The notes: a model not told the origin generated them from the letters alone. Numbered from the stretch's first letter, positions 1-8,760 are shown. The stretch: DNA of 64,000 nucleotides from Acinetobacter sp. XS-4 (GCF_023920705.1 NZ_CP094657.1:620001-684000), one strand, 5' to 3'. Numbers and translations: made by a program.

Positions 1-20
1 AAATCACTGGATAATAAATA

Positions 21-1016
21 ATGGATTTAATTCAAGAAAATGGACAGCCTCGTTACGGGCGTTTTGAATCTGTACCGTCCACCATTCATGTACAACATTA
101 TATTTATAAAACGCCTTATGGTAAGGTCCTTAAAGGCTGGCGTAAGCAATTAAAATATAAAAAATTTAAATTCTGCGGTATTCAACACAAACACTATAGT
201 ATTGGTTTAGCGATTGCAGATATCGGTTGGGTCGGGCACGGTTTTTTCTATATTTATGATCATGAAACTCAGCAGGTCATTGAGTGGAATGCAATTCAGC
301 CTTTGGGGCATAAAACCTATCTAGATGAACAGCCGTTGTTTAATCAAAGCTATTTTTCTAAATCGCCTTATCAGTTTGATATCCAGCATGCCAATGGTGT
401 GCGGTACATTCGAGTCACTAAATATGGTGAGATTCAACTTAGTGCTCGGATTTTTTGTGCTGGAACCGATATATTAAGTTTATGTACACCGACAGGAATT
501 AACGGTTGGACCTATACCCAAAAGCAGACCACATTGGCTGTAGAGGGGATGTTTATGAATAAACAAAATCAAGTCGTCCAATTTGATGAAAAGACATTTG
601 CATCTTTAGATGATACATGTGGTTTTTTGCGACCTGAAACGGCTTGGTTCTGGCTTTCATGTAACTTCTGGGATGAGCAAGGGCGGCGTATTGGTTTAAA
701 TTTATCTTCAGGGGTTAATGAAAGCTTTGGTAATGAAAATTGCTTATGGGTGAATGGGGTTTTATTTCCACTGACTGATGTTTTATTTGAAAAAGTAAAT
801 GATGAACTTTGGAAAATTAGCTCTCTAGATCAAAAGCTTAATCTACAGGTTCATATTGGTTGGTGTAGATATGAAAATATTAATTTGAGAATGATTGGGA
901 GCCAGTTCAATCAGTGGCAAGCTAAAATTAGTGGCACGATTGAATATGAGGCGACCGATATAATCAATTGCAATGAACAATATGGTTTATTAGAACAACA
1001 TTATGCAAAATGGTAA
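21..1016 (+). CDS. DUF2804 family protein
   Basis: A 331-residue soluble protein with no signal peptide or membrane segment. I place it in the DUF2804 family from overall length and from its Trp/Gly-rich beta-sheet-like pattern (for example a GWVGHGFF stretch near residue 70 and a conserved FWLSCNFWDE stretch in the middle), but this rests on recollection rather than an alignment. DUF2804 proteins have no established biochemical role; some lie near lipid-related genes. The ATG at 21 is close to the window edge, so the ribosome site is only partly visible. It converges on the hydrolase gene that ends at 1025 with just 8 nt between them, so the two genes must share a very short termination zone. 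Confidence 0.65.
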   Translation: MDLIQENGQPRYGRFESVPSTIHVQHYIYKTPYGKVLKGWRKQLKYKKFKFCGIQHKHYSIGLAIADIGWVGHGFFYIYDHETQQVIEWNAIQPLGHKTYLDEQPLFNQSYFSKSPYQFDIQHANGVRYIRVTKYGEIQLSARIFCAGTDILSLCTPTGINGWTYTQKQTTLAVEGMFMNKQNQVVQFDEKTFASLDDTCGFLRPETAWFWLSCNFWDEQGRRIGLNLSSGVNESFGNENCLWVNGVLFPLTDVLFEKVNDELWKISSLDQKLNLQVHIGWCRYENINLRMIGSQFNQWQAKISGTIEYEATDIINCNEQYGLLEQHYAKW

Positions 1017-1024
1017 CAAGCAGG

Positions 1025-1900
1025 TTATAAACCTGCTTGCCAAAATGCTTCACCAGCTGCAATAGGATCATTCGTCTTTTCGAGTGTTTCAATCCAAACT
1101 GGGTATTGATGAATGACTGGATGCTGACTTGGATGAAAATCTTTTTTAAACCAATCTAAATATTGGCTTTTCATAGCAGTTAATGTGCCATTTTTACCAA
1201 AGAACCAAGGTAAACCTTTAAGACTCATCAAGAGTCTTTCTCTAGAACTAAAGCCATCACATTTCAACATGATGTTGGTGCGATAGAGCGTAAAACCAAA
1301 CATAAGTACTGTCGTAAGAACCAATACAAATCGACGAGTCGACTCAGGAACCTCACCCACTTGTTTCATGACATCAAAAGCAACATCACGATGCTCCATT
1401 TCTTCAATGGCATGCCAAGCAAACAGTGCTCGAACATATGGGTGGGCATTTTCCAAAGTTTTTTTATTGCTATAAAACGTTTCTGCCATTAATGCTGTTA
1501 AATGTTCAGCTGCTGCCGTCATTGCAATATTGTATTGCGGTGAGCGTTTGGTGAGTTCAAAACGGAAAATTCTTTTTAGTGTAGCTGTGAATTGGTCAAC
1601 AGGCATACCTTGTTCTTTCATGAGCTGATTCATTTTGTCATGAGCAATACCGTGTTGAGCTTCTTGTTTTATAAAGTCCACAACTCGTTTTTGTAGTTCT
1701 GGATCATCAATTTTGTCACGGAACATACGAACACATTCGATAAAATAACGCTCTCCATCAGGAAAGGTTAAGCTGAGTGCATCAAACATACGAGTCAAAA
1801 AAGGATCATTATTAAACCAAAAGCGAGGCGCTTCGTTTAAATGAAAATCTAGATCTTTACGAACCACTGGCTCGACCTGATAAGAAACATGTGCGTTCAT
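1025..1900 (-). CDS. Metal-dependent hydrolase of the PF10118 family
   Basis: A 291-residue protein matching the predicted metal-dependent hydrolases of PF10118/COG3687. The pattern is helical with repeated acidic/His motifs: FIKQEAQHGIAH near residue 80 and AWHAIEEMEHRDVAFD near residue 165. The ExxxH/ExxH spacing suggests a ferritin-like di-metal site. A hydrophobic segment around residues 190-205 could be a membrane association region. The substrate is unknown. It is divergent from an AraC regulator (start 2021) across 120 bp, the classical arrangement for a regulator and its target. Many Acinetobacter genomes carry several paralogues, often near fatty-acid genes. Confidence 0.8.
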   Translation of the reverse strand: MNAHVSYQVEPVVRKDLDFHLNEAPRFWFNNDPFLTRMFDALSLTFPDGERYFIECVRMFRDKIDDPELQKRVVDFIKQEAQHGIAHDKMNQLMKEQGMPVDQFTATLKRIFRFELTKRSPQYNIAMTAAAEHLTALMAETFYSNKKTLENAHPYVRALFAWHAIEEMEHRDVAFDVMKQVGEVPESTRRFVLVLTTVLMFGFTLYRTNIMLKCDGFSSRERLLMSLKGLPWFFGKNGTLTAMKSQYLDWFKKDFHPSQHPVIHQYPVWIETLEKTNDPIAAGEAFWQAGL

Positions 1901-1957
1901 ATTTTATTTCTCGCATCTAACTTGTTCACTAGTATGTCGCGACTGGTCGGCTTTGTT

Positions 1958-1986
1958 TTGACAGTTATTGCCAATTTTTATACAGT
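1958..1986 (+). promoter_or_regulatory. Candidate promoter of the AraC gene
   Basis: A perfect -35 hexamer TTGACA (1958-1963) is followed after 17 nt by TACAGT (1981-1986), 4 of 6 matches to a -10. It is flanked by an inverted pair TGTCGC (1935-1940) and GCGACA (1989-1994). These could be regulator half-sites in the divergent hydrolase/AraC intergenic region. This is sequence inspection only. Confidence 0.4.
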
Positions 1987-2020
1987 TTGCGACAAGATGG
2001 CAGTAAAAAAAGGATGAGCC

Positions 2021-3070
2021 ATGCAGGATTTTACGATTTCAAATGGTTATTTTTACTTGTGGAATACTTACTTAAAAGAAAGGGAAATAGACTGGCAGGC
2101 ATTAAATCTGACAGATGTTCAGGAGCGTCAAGTTCAAAATATTTTAGCTTCGTCTATTGATGCTCAATCATCTTTAACTTTTTTTCTTGAGCTTTTAGAG
2201 CTAACTGAATCCCAGCTACAAGTTTCTAATTTAGCTTTGGAAATGGCCACTTGCATTACCCCTGCCAATTTTGGAGTGTTAGGTTATATGGCATCCCGAA
2301 GTGGTAGTTTTGCGGAGGTTCTTGAATATATTATGAAGTTTCATCGTCTGGTGATTGACGGTGAGCAAGTGGTGCCTATGCAAATTGAGCAAGATGCTTC
2401 TAAAATTCGCTTGTATTGGCCGTTGGTTGATGACAGCAATATCATCCTTTGTGAACTGACTTTGGCAGCGATGGTACAGCTTGCTAAACAGATAGCCCCA
2501 CTTCATGATTTTCTCTTGCAACAAGTTGAGTTCGTGCACCGTGCACGTGGTCCGTTAGTGCACTATCAGCGGTTTTTTCAATGCAAATTATCATTTGAAA
2601 AACCTTACTATGCATTAACTTTTGCAAGTGAGGGGCTAAGTATTCGCCCTCAGCATGCAGACCCAACCTTAATGCAACTTTTAGTGAAACAGGCAGAAGA
2701 AGCATTAGCTCAGCGTAAAATACATACAGATTTAGCTCAGCAAATACATTGGATCGTCCATGAATATTTTAAGCAAAGGCAGCAGGCCCCTAAAATAGAA
2801 GATATTGCCATCGAGTTGAATATTTCAGTGCGAAGCTTGCAGCGCCAGCTACAGTCATTAAACACTTCATTTAAATTAATTTTAGATGCGGAGCGTATGA
2901 GGCGCTGTGAGATATTACTCAACCAAAATGCAAGCCTCACTTTAATTGCTGAACAATTAGGATATTCGGACCAGTCGGCACTTGCACGCGCCCATAAAAA
3001 TTTGACAGGGCAAACCTTGCTAACCAGAAAAAAACAATTACAGCTAACAAATAAAAATGCAGTGAAATAG
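2021..3070 (+). CDS. AraC-family transcriptional regulator (OruR/ArgR-like)
   Basis: A 349-residue regulator. Residues about 20-205 look like the arabinose-binding-like sensor domain of PF12625 (the group containing OruR and VirF-like regulators), and residues about 240-340 form the double helix-turn-helix of AraC proteins (IAIELNISVRSLQRQLQ, then LIAEQLGYSDQSALARAHK). The ATG at 2021 has a good ribosome site (AAAGGATG, about 6 nt upstream). It is transcribed away from the metal-dependent hydrolase, which is its most likely target. The ligand is unknown; relatives respond to amino acids or fatty-acid-like compounds. Confidence 0.85.
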   Translation: MQDFTISNGYFYLWNTYLKEREIDWQALNLTDVQERQVQNILASSIDAQSSLTFFLELLELTESQLQVSNLALEMATCITPANFGVLGYMASRSGSFAEVLEYIMKFHRLVIDGEQVVPMQIEQDASKIRLYWPLVDDSNIILCELTLAAMVQLAKQIAPLHDFLLQQVEFVHRARGPLVHYQRFFQCKLSFEKPYYALTFASEGLSIRPQHADPTLMQLLVKQAEEALAQRKIHTDLAQQIHWIVHEYFKQRQQAPKIEDIAIELNISVRSLQRQLQSLNTSFKLILDAERMRRCEILLNQNASLTLIAEQLGYSDQSALARAHKNLTGQTLLTRKKQLQLTNKNAVK

Positions 3071-3315
3071 CATTTTTTGGCGATTTTCTATGCAGATGAC
3101 GATCTAATAATGGTTCGAAAATAGGAAGCTTTGATCATTGAGAAAAGTTTCAAAATATTGATAAATGTACGCCATGGGTTGTATGAATCATATAATCGAA
3201 TATCGCCATAACGTTAGACCTGTTCAATGGACAAAAAATAGCGTTAAAATGCGATGTTCTTGTATTTCTACAAACAACTCCTCAATTTTAAATAATTCAA
3301 GGAAAGCACAACCCT

Positions 3316-4119
3316 ATGTCACGTCTTGCCACCCGTTTTGAAAAGCTTAAGTCCCAACAACGTAAAGCGCTTGTATCTTATGTTATGGCGGGTGATCCAC
3401 AACCGCAAGTAACAGTTCCGTTACTGCATAAAATGGTTGCGGCAGGAGTAGATGTCATTGAGCTTGGTTTACCATTTTCAGATCCAATGGCCGATGGTCC
3501 CGTAATTGCGCTTGCAGCTGAACGTGCGCTTGCAGCAGGGACTAACACATTAGATGCTCTTAATATGGTAAAGGAGTTTCGTGAACAGGATCAGGACACA
3601 CCTGTTGTTTTAATGGGTTATCTAAATCCGGTTGAAGTGATTGGTTACGAGAAGTTTGTTTCTCATGCGAAACAGTGTGGTGTAGATGGCTTATTACTGG
3701 TGGATTTACCGCCAGAAGAGTCAAAAGAGTTTGCTGCTGTGTTGAAGCAACATGACATGGATCAAATCTTCTTACTCGCGCCAACTTCTACAGACCAACG
3801 CATTCAACATGTGGCAAATCAGGCAAGTGGATTTATCTACTATGTTTCACTCAAGGGTGTAACGGGAGCCGCAACACTAGATACGGCAGAAGCTGCTGCA
3901 CGTATTCAAAAAATCAAAAATGCCACTGATATTCCAGTAGGTGTTGGTTTTGGTATTAGTGATGCCGCTTCAGCAAAAGCAATGGGTAGCGTTGCTGATG
4001 CTGTGATTGTAGGTAGTGCTTTCGTTAAAAATTTTGCAACGTTGGCAGCGGATGACGCTGTTGAACAGACGGTGAATAAAGTCAAGGAGCTTCGAGCCGC
4101 GCTCGATGAGTTAGTATGA
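3316..4119 (+). CDS. trpA: Tryptophan synthase alpha chain
   Basis: A 267-residue TIM-barrel enzyme that cleaves indole-3-glycerol phosphate to indole and glyceraldehyde 3-phosphate, normally channelling indole to TrpB. The catalytic residues sit at the canonical positions: Glu49 in VIELGLPFSDP and Asp60 in MADGPV. Length is normal for the family. No trpB is next to it; it instead heads an operon with accD, folC and a SPOR-domain gene. Its last four bases (ATGA) overlap the accD start, so translation of the two is probably coupled. The start has a ribosome site AAGGAAAG. No trp leader peptide was seen in the 245 nt upstream. Confidence 0.97.
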   Translation: MSRLATRFEKLKSQQRKALVSYVMAGDPQPQVTVPLLHKMVAAGVDVIELGLPFSDPMADGPVIALAAERALAAGTNTLDALNMVKEFREQDQDTPVVLMGYLNPVEVIGYEKFVSHAKQCGVDGLLLVDLPPEESKEFAAVLKQHDMDQIFLLAPTSTDQRIQHVANQASGFIYYVSLKGVTGAATLDTAEAAARIQKIKNATDIPVGVGFGISDAASAKAMGSVADAVIVGSAFVKNFATLAADDAVEQTVNKVKELRAALDELV

Positions 4120-5012
4120 ATCAAGAAGTGAAATCAGGGAAAGTTCTTAGCCCTTCGACCCCATGGACAAAACGTCCGGTTCCAGGTATTGAAGTCGCAA
4201 ACGAGCAACAAATTCTCAAAGCAACATTTACTGAGCCAACGATTGAATGCCCTGAATGTCATGCTCTAGTGACACGTACAGCAATCTCTTTCAATGCATA
4301 TGTTTGTCCGCAGTGTGATGAACACTTACGTATGAAAGCTCGTGATCGTTTGAACTGGTTCTTCGACAATGTAGTAGCAGAATTAGGACAAGAGTTTAGC
4401 GCGAAAGATCCGTTAAAGTTTGTCGACACCAAGCCATATCCAGATCGTATGCGTGAAGCGCAAAGTAAAACTGGTGAAACAGAAGCTCTAATTGCAATGC
4501 AAGGCAATTTAAATGGCGTAGATATGATTGCATGTGCTTTTGAGTTCGACTTTATGGGCGGCTCTATGGGTACTGTAGTGGGCGACCGTTTTGTTCAGGC
4601 TGCTGAACTTGCTATTGCAAAACGTCAACCATTGATCTGTTTCGCAGCTTCTGGTGGTGCACGTATGCAAGAAGGCATGTTGTCACTTATGCAAATGGCG
4701 CGTACTTCAGCAGCGATCCAAAGATTAAAAGATGCAGGCTTACCTTATATCGTAGTGTTAACACATCCAGTGTATGGTGGTGTAACTGCTTCTTTAGCAA
4801 TGTTGGGTGATATTCATATTGCTGAACCTAAAGCGATGATCGGCTTTGCTGGTAAACGTGTAATTGAGCAAACTGTACGTGAAACATTGGAAGAGCCGTT
4901 CCAACGTGCAGAATATTTGCTTGATCATGGTGTAATCGATCAGATTGTTCATCGTCATGCTTTACGTGATACTGTATCTCGACTTGTATCGAAATTGATG
5001 AACTTACCTTGA
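4116..5012 (+). CDS. accD: Acetyl-CoA carboxylase carboxyltransferase subunit beta
   Basis: A 298-residue beta subunit of the carboxyltransferase of acetyl-CoA carboxylase, which with AccA moves the carboxyl group from biotin-BCCP to acetyl-CoA to make malonyl-CoA, the first step of fatty acid synthesis. The N-terminal zinc ribbon is complete (Cys45, Cys48, Cys64, Cys67), followed by the crotonase-like carboxyltransferase core with the oxyanion-hole glycines (FAASGGARMQEG near 175-186). It overlaps trpA by 4 nt at its start and folC by 4 nt at its end. The accD-folC-SPOR order is the usual gammaproteobacterial one. Confidence 0.97.
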   Translation: MNQEVKSGKVLSPSTPWTKRPVPGIEVANEQQILKATFTEPTIECPECHALVTRTAISFNAYVCPQCDEHLRMKARDRLNWFFDNVVAELGQEFSAKDPLKFVDTKPYPDRMREAQSKTGETEALIAMQGNLNGVDMIACAFEFDFMGGSMGTVVGDRFVQAAELAIAKRQPLICFAASGGARMQEGMLSLMQMARTSAAIQRLKDAGLPYIVVLTHPVYGGVTASLAMLGDIHIAEPKAMIGFAGKRVIEQTVRETLEEPFQRAEYLLDHGVIDQIVHRHALRDTVSRLVSKLMNLP

Positions 5013-6295
5013 ATCAACAAGCTCCACTTTCAATAGACTCTTTAGATACATGGCTCAATTATTGGAGCCATGTTCACGTTACAGGGATAGATCTTGGTCT
5101 GGAACGTGTAATTCCTGTTGCAGAAAAGCTGGGTGTAACTCAGCCTACTGCTAAAGTTTTTACAGTAGCCGGAACGAATGGTAAAGGCTCAACTACAACC
5201 ACACTAGCTGCTATCTTAAATGAGCAGGGTTGTAAAGTTGGGTTATATCAGTCGCCCCATATCTATCGCTTTAATGAGCGAGTTAAATTAGGTGGAGTCG
5301 AAGTCGATGATCAAAGTCTGATTGATGCTTTTGTTAAAGTCGATCAGGCTCGTCGCGATTGCGATTTGAGCTTATCTTTTTTTGAAGCAACCACTTTGGC
5401 TGCTTTTGTCATTTTTAAACAACAGCAATGTGATGTATGGGTGCTCGAAGTTGGTTTGGGCGGACGCTTAGATGTCGTCAATGTAATTGATCCCGACGTT
5501 GCAGTTATTACTAATATTGGCCTAGATCATACTGACTGGTTGGGCGATACCATCGAAAAAATTGCTTTTGAAAAAGCAGGCATTATTCGTCCAAATATTC
5601 CAGTTGTCTTTGCCGGCGAACAAATTCTACCTCAAGCAATTCAAGATAAAGCAGAAAGTACGCAAGCAGACTTATATACCGTTAATCGTGATTATTTTTA
5701 TAAACTCGCCGATGATGGACAAAACTGGTACTTTGCCTCAGAAGGAACTACTTTAAAGCTTCCTTTAGGTCATTTAGCCATTGAAAATATTGCGGGAGCG
5801 GTTGCAGCTATTTTAAATAGCGGACTTGAGATTTCTCAGTCTGCTTTAGAAAAAGGTATTCGAGCTGCACGTTTAGCAGGGCGTTTTGAACAGCGTCAAG
5901 TTGAAGGAAAAACAGTAATTTTTGATGCCGGACACAATCCACATGGTGTTGAATTTTTGTTAAAGCAATTGCGAAATTTCTTAGAATACAATAAACAGTA
6001 CACAGAAGTTGTCGCAGTATTTTCAATGCTGGCAGATAAAGATATAAAATCAGTAGTCGATTTATTGAAACCTACTGTTTTACATTGGAAAATTGCTGAG
6101 TTGAATGTGCCGCGTGCTGCACCGATTCAGCAACTCAATGATGCCTTGCAAGGTCAGACAGTACAACAATATGGCAATATCAAAGAGGCATTTAAATCAG
6201 CGCTTGAGCAAACAAATAACAATCAGCTGATTTTGGCCTGTGGTTCGTTTCATACTTTAGAAGCGATTTGGGAGTATTTGGAAGAATGTCAATGA
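5009..6295 (+). CDS. folC: Bifunctional folylpolyglutamate/dihydrofolate synthase
   Basis: A 428-residue Mur-ligase-type enzyme that joins glutamate to dihydropteroate and extends the gamma-glutamyl tail of folates using ATP. The P-loop GTNGKGST lies at residues 55-62. The Omega-loop/acyl-phosphate region (LGLGGRLDVVN) and the C-terminal HNPHG motif are present. The start is a TTG at 5009 whose last bases overlap the accD TGA; no in-frame ATG occurs before the P-loop, so the non-AUG start with translational coupling is the best reading. The 3' end overlaps the next gene through ATGA. Confidence 0.95.
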   Translation: MNQQAPLSIDSLDTWLNYWSHVHVTGIDLGLERVIPVAEKLGVTQPTAKVFTVAGTNGKGSTTTTLAAILNEQGCKVGLYQSPHIYRFNERVKLGGVEVDDQSLIDAFVKVDQARRDCDLSLSFFEATTLAAFVIFKQQQCDVWVLEVGLGGRLDVVNVIDPDVAVITNIGLDHTDWLGDTIEKIAFEKAGIIRPNIPVVFAGEQILPQAIQDKAESTQADLYTVNRDYFYKLADDGQNWYFASEGTTLKLPLGHLAIENIAGAVAAILNSGLEISQSALEKGIRAARLAGRFEQRQVEGKTVIFDAGHNPHGVEFLLKQLRNFLEYNKQYTEVVAVFSMLADKDIKSVVDLLKPTVLHWKIAELNVPRAAPIQQLNDALQGQTVQQYGNIKEAFKSALEQTNNNQLILACGSFHTLEAIWEYLEECQ

Positions 6296-7344
6296 ATAAC
6301 AAACAACGCTGGATGGGTGGTGTTGTTTTACTGGGAGGTGGTGTTTTATTGGCAGCATTACTTCTAAAAGGAAATGAGGAAATAAAACAGGTTGAAGTTC
6401 AACCACCCGCATCCACATCGCCAAAAACTCAAACTAAGCCAAAGCAAGCAACCGAAGGACAAATGGTACAACTACAACCTCTAGCGGTTGATGTTGAAAC
6501 AGAAAAACGTTTGCTAGAAGAACAGCGCCGTTCGCGTGAAAAAGCGGTTGCTGAGCAAGAAGCACGTGCAGCTGAGTTTTTAGCCATGCAACAGCAAGCT
6601 GAAGCTGATGCTGCTCGTAAAGCCGCAGCAGAGTACGCTGCCATTAATGCACGTCGTACAGCTGCTCAAGAAAGTTCAGATAATATTCCACCAGAGTTAG
6701 TGGGGGACGCGAAAGCTAAAAACCAGCAAACTAATGCGGTGAATAAAACAACTAATACTTCAAAAATAGATGCAGACAAAAAAGCAGCTGAAGCAAAACG
6801 CCAAGCGGAAGCTGATAAGAAAGCAGCTGAAGCAAAACGTCAGGCAGAAGCTGATAAGAAAGCAGCTGAAGCAAAACGCCAAGCAGAAGCTGATAAGAAA
6901 GCAGCTGAAGCAAAACGTCAGGCAGAAGCTGATAAGAAAGCAGCTGAAGCAAAACGTCAGGCAGAAGCAGATAAGAAAGCGACTGAAGCAAAACACAAAG
7001 CAGAAGCAGATAAGAAAACATCAGAGGCTAAACGTAAAGCAGAAGCTGATAAAAAAGCTGATGCTGAAAAAGCACGTGAGCTGCTGGAAAATGGTGATAA
7101 AAAGTGGATGGTGCAAGTTGCATTGGCTGCTAACCAAGCAAATGCAGATTCAGTTGTTTCTAAATTACGAGCTAAAGGCTACAAGGTAACTACCAGCCAA
7201 ACTAGCAAGGGAATCCGTATTATGGTAGGCCCTGCGAAAGACCGTGATACAGCAGATGCAGCCCGTAAGAAAATTACTTCTGATTCAAGTTTAAATATGA
7301 AATCGGCTTGGGTTATTGATTGGGTGCCATTAGATCAGCGTTAA
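6292..7344 (+). CDS. SPOR-domain membrane protein with TolA-like repeats (DedD-like)
   Basis: About 350 residues: a short cytoplasmic tail, one transmembrane helix (about residues 7-25, VVLLGGGVLLAALLL), a long Ala/Glu/Lys-rich coiled stretch containing seven 13-residue repeats (ADKKAAEAKRQAE type), and a C-terminal SPOR domain (about the last 75 residues, from WMVQVALAANQ to the end) that binds denuded septal peptidoglycan. This architecture and the folC neighbour indicate a DedD-like cell-division protein. I chose ATG 6292, which overlaps the folC stop as ATGA and has GGAAG 7 nt upstream; ATG 6286 (three codons, MSM) is an alternative. Repeat number probably varies among strains. Confidence 0.85.
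   Translation: MNNKQRWMGGVVLLGGGVLLAALLLKGNEEIKQVEVQPPASTSPKTQTKPKQATEGQMVQLQPLAVDVETEKRLLEEQRRSREKAVAEQEARAAEFLAMQQQAEADAARKAAAEYAAINARRTAAQESSDNIPPELVGDAKAKNQQTNAVNKTTNTSKIDADKKAAEAKRQAEADKKAAEAKRQAEADKKAAEAKRQAEADKKAAEAKRQAEADKKAAEAKRQAEADKKATEAKHKAEADKKTSEAKRKAEADKKADAEKARELLENGDKKWMVQVALAANQANADSVVSKLRAKGYKVTTSQTSKGIRIMVGPAKDRDTADAARKKITSDSSLNMKSAWVIDWVPLDQR
6772..7064 (+). repeat. 39-bp in-frame tandem repeats (seven copies plus partial)
   Basis: Units begin at 6772, 6811, 6850, 6889, 6928, 6967 and 7006, each 39 bp, with a partial eighth from 7045. Copies 1-5 encode ADKKAAEAKRQAE; copies 6 and 7 have diverged (ATEAKHKAE, TSEAKRKAE). Synonymous differences alternate (CGC CAA against CGT CAG), giving a 78-bp higher-order period for the first four units. 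The near identity at DNA level points to recent expansion, so this is a likely VNTR. Confidence 0.9.
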
Positions 7345-7354
7345 TCTGATCTAA
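7330..7354. terminator. Possible hairpin over the SPOR gene stop codon
   Basis: TTAGATCA (7330-7337) and TGATCTAA (7347-7354) form a perfect 8-bp stem that encloses the stop codon at 7342-7344. It lies between convergent genes but lacks a clear T-run, so termination here would be weak or Rho-assisted. Confidence 0.35.
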
Positions 7355-7372
7355 GGTTTACTCAAGAGGTAG

Positions 7373-7951
7373 TTAAGATGGATTCGACAGTTGCTGTTGA
7401 ATCCATTTTACATTCTCAGGTGTAAATAAACGGTCAATATTTTTCCAGATAATATGGTAGCCATAACCACCTTGCTTCATTTCTTTAACTGCATCATCAA
7501 TTGCCCAATTCTCAAAAATAATTCGATACATCGCAACACTAGCTCCTGTACGGTCTGAACCATGGTAGCAATGCAATAAAACACGTTGATTATTCTGTTT
7601 AGCAATCTTAATTTGTTGCATGACTTCTAATAAATCTTGTCGGTCAATTGCCCATGTGTTGATAGGAATATGCACAAGATTAAAATTTTCATCTTTAAAA
7701 ACTAAAGTATCTGCATCTTTGGCCCTTAAATTAATAATCGTTCCAATTTGATGGTTCTTTAATTCTGAAATCATTGCAGGACTCGGTTGTTCACTGCGAA
7801 AAACATCACTACTAATTTGATAAAAGTTATGGCTCTGAGAGACTAAAGTACCCCAGTCTTTTGGTCGTTGCTCATGAGCAATACTTTCATGCTGCATACA
7901 TCCTTGTAAATTTATACAGATGAGAAGTGTGATGAGCGATAATTTTTTCAT
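7373..7951 (-). CDS. Lipoprotein tyrosine/dual-specificity phosphatase family protein
   Basis: A 192-residue protein with a lipoprotein signal peptide: lipobox LQGC with Cys18 as the lipidation site. The catalytic P-loop HCYHGSDRTG gives nucleophile Cys128 and Arg134 in the C(X)5R pattern of protein tyrosine phosphatases. Asp103 in the segment before the P-loop (around INTWAIDR) could be the general acid. The predicted location is the periplasmic face of a membrane, which is unusual for this fold. The start overlaps the stop of the upstream MBL hydrolase by 4 nt, so they form an operon. The substrate is unknown; phosphotyrosine, phosphoinositide-like and other phosphate esters are all possible. 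Confidence 0.8.
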   Translation of the reverse strand: MKKLSLITLLICINLQGCMQHESIAHEQRPKDWGTLVSQSHNFYQISSDVFRSEQPSPAMISELKNHQIGTIINLRAKDADTLVFKDENFNLVHIPINTWAIDRQDLLEVMQQIKIAKQNNQRVLLHCYHGSDRTGASVAMYRIIFENWAIDDAVKEMKQGGYGYHIIWKNIDRLFTPENVKWIQQQLSNPS

Positions 7952-8760
7952 GTTTGATACCGATTAAGCTCATAAGGATCATGAGCACAAATTATTTCAA
8001 TCGTTGGCTCATGTTGAGCTAAATGCTGTAAGCGTTTGAGATTAACAAGGCGTTGCTCATTATCTTCTGCAAATGTTTTTTCCAGCAGACTGAGCGATCT
8101 TAATTTATTTTTAGGGTTTAACTCTAGATGTGAGTAGTAAGCATCTCCACAAAATAATAACCATTGATTCTGTTGCTTTATCGCAATGCCACAATGACCA
8201 GCTGAATGCCCCAATAGAGGCACCATTAAAATTTCATCTTGAAACAGCGGAAAGCCTTTTACCTTTTCGAGATTAAACCATGCTTCACCTTGCTGGTATT
8301 CAACAAAGTTCCAGTAGCGATGATCTTTATATTGATTGGTTCTATAGCGAAGTTTACCCTTAAAATTTGGAAGTTGGGCTGCGTTATATTCTGCTGCTAA
8401 AACATGCACAGTGGCATGTGGAAAATCTGAAATTCCACCTGCATGATCAAAATCAAGATGAGTGACAAAGATGTGTTGTACATCCTTCGGATTAAACCCG
8501 AGCTTTTGAATTTGCTGAATGGCACTAAACTCAAGATTAGGCTCAATTTTGCCTAAACGCTTAACTAATGAGCCTAGGCGCTGTTTCATATGTAAATAAT
8601 CTTGCAAGCCAAAGCCTGTATCGATAAGTACTAAGCCTCGATCAGTTTCAACCAGAAGGCAATGACAGACGACCTCAGCCCGGAAGCCTTTTTGTCCAAA
8701 GAGTGGGGCACAAACTGGGCACATGCTGCCACACTTTAAATGATGAATTTTATAGATCAT
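7948..8760 (-). CDS. MBL-fold metallo-hydrolase
   Basis: A 270-residue metallo-beta-lactamase-fold hydrolase. The metal motif is THLDFDHAGG with His101, Asp103, Asp105 and His106; further ligands are in GHSAGHCG (near 195), CGDAYY and the final CAHD. The overall pattern resembles AHL-lactonase (AttM/AiiA-like) and glyoxalase II-like members, but I cannot assign a substrate. No signal peptide, so cytoplasmic. It is the first gene of a two-gene operon with the lipoprotein phosphatase, overlapping it by 4 nt. Confidence 0.85.
   Translation of the reverse strand: MIYKIHHLKCGSMCPVCAPLFGQKGFRAEVVCHCLLVETDRGLVLIDTGFGLQDYLHMKQRLGSLVKRLGKIEPNLEFSAIQQIQKLGFNPKDVQHIFVTHLDFDHAGGISDFPHATVHVLAAEYNAAQLPNFKGKLRYRTNQYKDHRYWNFVEYQQGEAWFNLEKVKGFPLFQDEILMVPLLGHSAGHCGIAIKQQNQWLLFCGDAYYSHLELNPKNKLRSLSLLEKTFAEDNEQRLVNLKRLQHLAQHEPTIEIICAHDPYELNRYQT

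Noticed and set aside
6772..7064. Regular 39-bp repeats considered as a CRISPR array
   Set aside because: Units are contiguous without unique spacers and keep the reading frame, so they are a coding tandem repeat.
6752..7189. Open frames on both strands across the SPOR gene (139 residues plus; 89 and 78 residues minus)
   Set aside because: They arise because the 39-bp repeat lacks stops in other frames; composition is repeat-derived and the SPOR frame is clearly the real one.
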